From: Gemmatimonadota bacterium
GTDB taxonomy: Bacteria; Gemmatimonadota; Gemmatimonadetes; Gemmatimonadales; Gemmatimonadaceae
DNA length: 64,000 nucleotides
NCBI GenBank assembly: GCA_016182795.1
Contig: JACPFW010000012.1
Location: forward strand, 120,074 to 184,073
Direction of reading: 5' to 3'
Part shown: positions 62,550-64,000 of the stretch, piece by piece
Layout: each line of letters opens with the position of its first letter
Numbering within the stretch: the stretch's first letter is position 1
Made by a program: the position numbers and the translations under genes
The notes under the pieces: model-generated
What the model saw: only the letters and a program-made list of their open reading frames with translations
Told to the model about the DNA's origin: nothing
Databases searched by the model: none

Positions 62550-63629
62550 CTACTGATACTGGATGTAGAGCGGCCGCGGATTGAGCTTCAGGATCTCGGC
62601 GATCGTCGTGCGCGGGTTGTCGTTGCGCGCCTTGTAGAACTGCTTCCAGCCGACGAACTGCACCGGTTCGGCCTTGATCCACGAACGGAAGGTGGCGCGC
62701 TTGAGCCGCGGCGGACCGAAGCCGTCCATGTGCATCACAATCTGCACGCGCGGGTCAAGCTTGATCTGCGCCGAGTTGGTGAGGCCGTTGCGCGTGAAGC
62801 GATGCACCACAAGCACCTTGGGCGGGAGCTTGTAGCGGGCGACGAGCTCCTGCAGGAACCGCGACGCGTAGTTCACGTCCGCTGCGTCATACGTACCGAT
62901 CTTCTTGCCCGGGATCCCGCCGTTCTTCATGGAGAACTCGGGATCGATGCCGAGGTGGAAGTTCGGACGCGACAGGAACTTCTCGAGGCGCGGCAGTTCC
63001 TGGGCGAGCGTGCTGCGCCCCACCTGGATATCGAGGAAGACCAGCGCGTTGCGCCGTGCCGCCCACGAGGCGACACGTTCAATCAGTTCGTCGGGCATGC
63101 GCGCCCGGTACATGCCGTCGGTCCCGGGGCCGGCCTGCGCCACCACCGCAATCAAATGCAGGGCGGGCTGCACCGGTGTCGTCGGGTCGGCCTTCGTCCA
63201 CGCCTTCACCTCGGCGTCAAGCATCGAGAGCATGTGGTCGGGTTCGTACTCCCCCAGCACGCCCATACGCTTGGAAAATGGGTTGCCGTAGTACGCCACG
63301 ATGCGCTTGAACGGCAGGATCGAACCGGGGAGCGGCTCGGGTCCCTTGACCGGCCATCGCAGGTTGTAGATGGAGTCGAGCCGCGCCTCGCTGTCCACCG
63401 GCGCGGCTGTCTTCTTGCGTACAGGGGCCTTCTTGGCGCCCGCGCTCTTGCGCGCTCCGGTCGCCTTGGACGACTTCGCGGACGGCGCCGTCTTCACGGC
63501 GCGCGCCGTGTCCTGCACTGGCGCGGGCGCGACCGACTGGGCGCCGGCAAGCGCCGCCGCGCTAACAGAGGCGGCGCCGAAGACGACGGCCAGCGTACAC
63601 GTGCGTACGGAAGCGAACAGGCGGTTCAT
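62550..63629 (-). CDS. Secreted protein of unknown function, probable TIM-barrel
   Basis: A protein of about 359 residues with a signal peptide (ending ALAGAQ), then a Lys/Ala/Pro-rich, disordered, strongly basic linker (about 35-80: KSSKATGARKSAGAKK), and a globular domain from about 95. Motifs FKRIVAYYGNPFSKRMGVLGEY, VFLDIQVGRS, FHLGIDPEFSMKNG and VLVVHRF look like alternating strands of a TIM barrel, perhaps glycosidase-like, with Asp/Glu at strand ends. I do not recognise the family by name. ATG 63629 or 63635 are the possible starts. Confidence 0.72.
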   Translation of the reverse strand: MNRLFASVRTCTLAVVFGAASVSAAALAGAQSVAPAPVQDTARAVKTAPSAKSSKATGARKSAGAKKAPVRKKTAAPVDSEARLDSIYNLRWPVKGPEPLPGSILPFKRIVAYYGNPFSKRMGVLGEYEPDHMLSMLDAEVKAWTKADPTTPVQPALHLIAVVAQAGPGTDGMYRARMPDELIERVASWAARRNALVFLDIQVGRSTLAQELPRLEKFLSRPNFHLGIDPEFSMKNGGIPGKKIGTYDAADVNYASRFLQELVARYKLPPKVLVVHRFTRNGLTNSAQIKLDPRVQIVMHMDGFGPPRLKRATFRSWIKAEPVQFVGWKQFYKARNDNPRTTIAEILKLNPRPLYIQYQ

Positions 63630-63684
63630 CAGCATCAGGCAGGTCGGCGGGGGGAGAGTCGGAAAGATAACCACCCGTCACGCG

Positions 63685-64000
63685 CTACCGGTCGATAATC
63701 TCGATGCGATGGTCCGCGCGCAGGGGATACTGGCCGGCGACCTCGATCTCGAGCTGCACAATGTACGCCCCCTTCTTGAGCGTCGAGATATCGAGCTGCA
63801 CCGCGCGCGGCGACACCGACTGACCGCGCGCCGTCATGTCGTTGACGGTCACGCTCACCGGCGTCGCCTGGCGCACGAGCCTTAGCTGCTGGTTCTTGCG
63901 CCCAAAGCGGGAGGTCTCCTCGATCTCCTGAACCACCGTGACGGTCAGCTTGATCGACTCGCCCGCCGGGTCGGTGCCGTACGTCTCCCAGTACACGCCG
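63685..64000 (-). CDS. C-terminal fragment of a beta-rich protein, possibly GWxTD-type
   Basis: Only the last 105 or so residues are in the window; the 5' part lies beyond base 64000. It shows beta strands (ESIKLTVTVVQEI, AVQLDISTLKKGAYIVQLEIEV) and YWETYGTDPAGE, a pattern I associate with the C-terminus of GWxTD-domain proteins of Gemmatimonadota and Acidobacteria. The stop is 55 bp upstream of the start of the secreted unknown on the same strand, so both may be co-transcribed. Family link is tentative. Confidence 0.6.
   Translation of the reverse strand, partial: GVYWETYGTDPAGESIKLTVTVVQEIEETSRFGRKNQQLRLVRQATPVSVTVNDMTARGQSVSPRAVQLDISTLKKGAYIVQLEIEVAGQYPLRADHRIEIIDR

Overview
The window is GC-rich, gene-dense bacterial DNA on both strands. 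The gene content suggests a Gram-negative, aerobic or respiratory heterotroph: an RND efflux pump, a SusC/SusD outer-membrane pair, MtrA/MtrB-type conduits, many signal peptides and lipoboxes, and Tat signals. The mix of secreted S9, M20 and BNR-repeat proteins, SusCD, PioB/MtrB beta-barrels and a PEP-binding/receiver hybrid resembles Gemmatimonadota. That placement is inferred from gene content; no search was run.

Layout. 1-3.9 kb: RND efflux adaptor (5' end missing) and pump. 3.9-6.8 kb: DinB-fold enzyme, GH18-like secreted protein, and a response regulator with a decayed EAL domain. 6.9 kb: tRNA-Pro(GGG) and a strong hairpin. 7.0-11.6 kb: susD/susC. 11.7-15.0 kb: RsbQ-like hydrolase, M20 peptidase, lipoprotein. 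15.1-18.7 kb: two tandem NAD-dependent epimerases, the second with a Tat-type signal, coupled to an ADP/ATP-carrier-like transporter. 18.7-23.5 kb: a three-domain ICMT/PAP2/Lgt-like fusion, a coupled unknown, and an S9 peptidase. 23.6-26.3 kb: PHP-like protein, VF530 protein, SET-domain protein, SGNH lipoprotein. 26.4-29.3 kb: asnB with an Asn-rich leader peptide and an attenuator, then an MBL-fold protein. 29.4-36.4 kb: two tandem decaheme cytochrome/beta-barrel modules, one beta-barrel gene broken. 36.8-41.4 kb: a 2-oxoacid:acceptor oxidoreductase operon with a fused GltD-like/ferredoxin subunit. 41.6-47.6 kb: gdhA, a PEP-binding/receiver hybrid, a PLP decarboxylase. 47.7-57.1 kb: cupredoxin, glpK, BNR-repeat protein, M20 amidohydrolase, phosphoesterase. 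57.2-64 kb: two TsdA-like dihaem cytochromes, HNH protein, GMC oxidoreductase, KAS III, a secreted unknown and a gene fragment.

The most notable signal is upstream of asnB. On the minus strand a 27-codon ORF carries AAT AAT AAT GGG AAC and another AAT, with a promoter-like TTGACC-18-TACCCT that would start transcription at its ATG. It is followed by a near-perfect 13-bp hairpin with a T-rich run just before the asnB ribosome-binding site. A segment of the leader ORF is perfectly complementary over 9 nt to the 5' arm of that terminator. This has the logic of trp/his-type ribosome-mediated attenuation, here apparently sensing charged tRNA-Asn to control asparagine synthesis.

Nitrogen and electron-flow functions cluster: asnB, gdhA, the por-like operon, decaheme conduits and TsdA-like cytochromes. 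No phage, integrase, transposase or CRISPR array was seen. Most long opposite-strand ORFs are shadows typical of GC-rich DNA.
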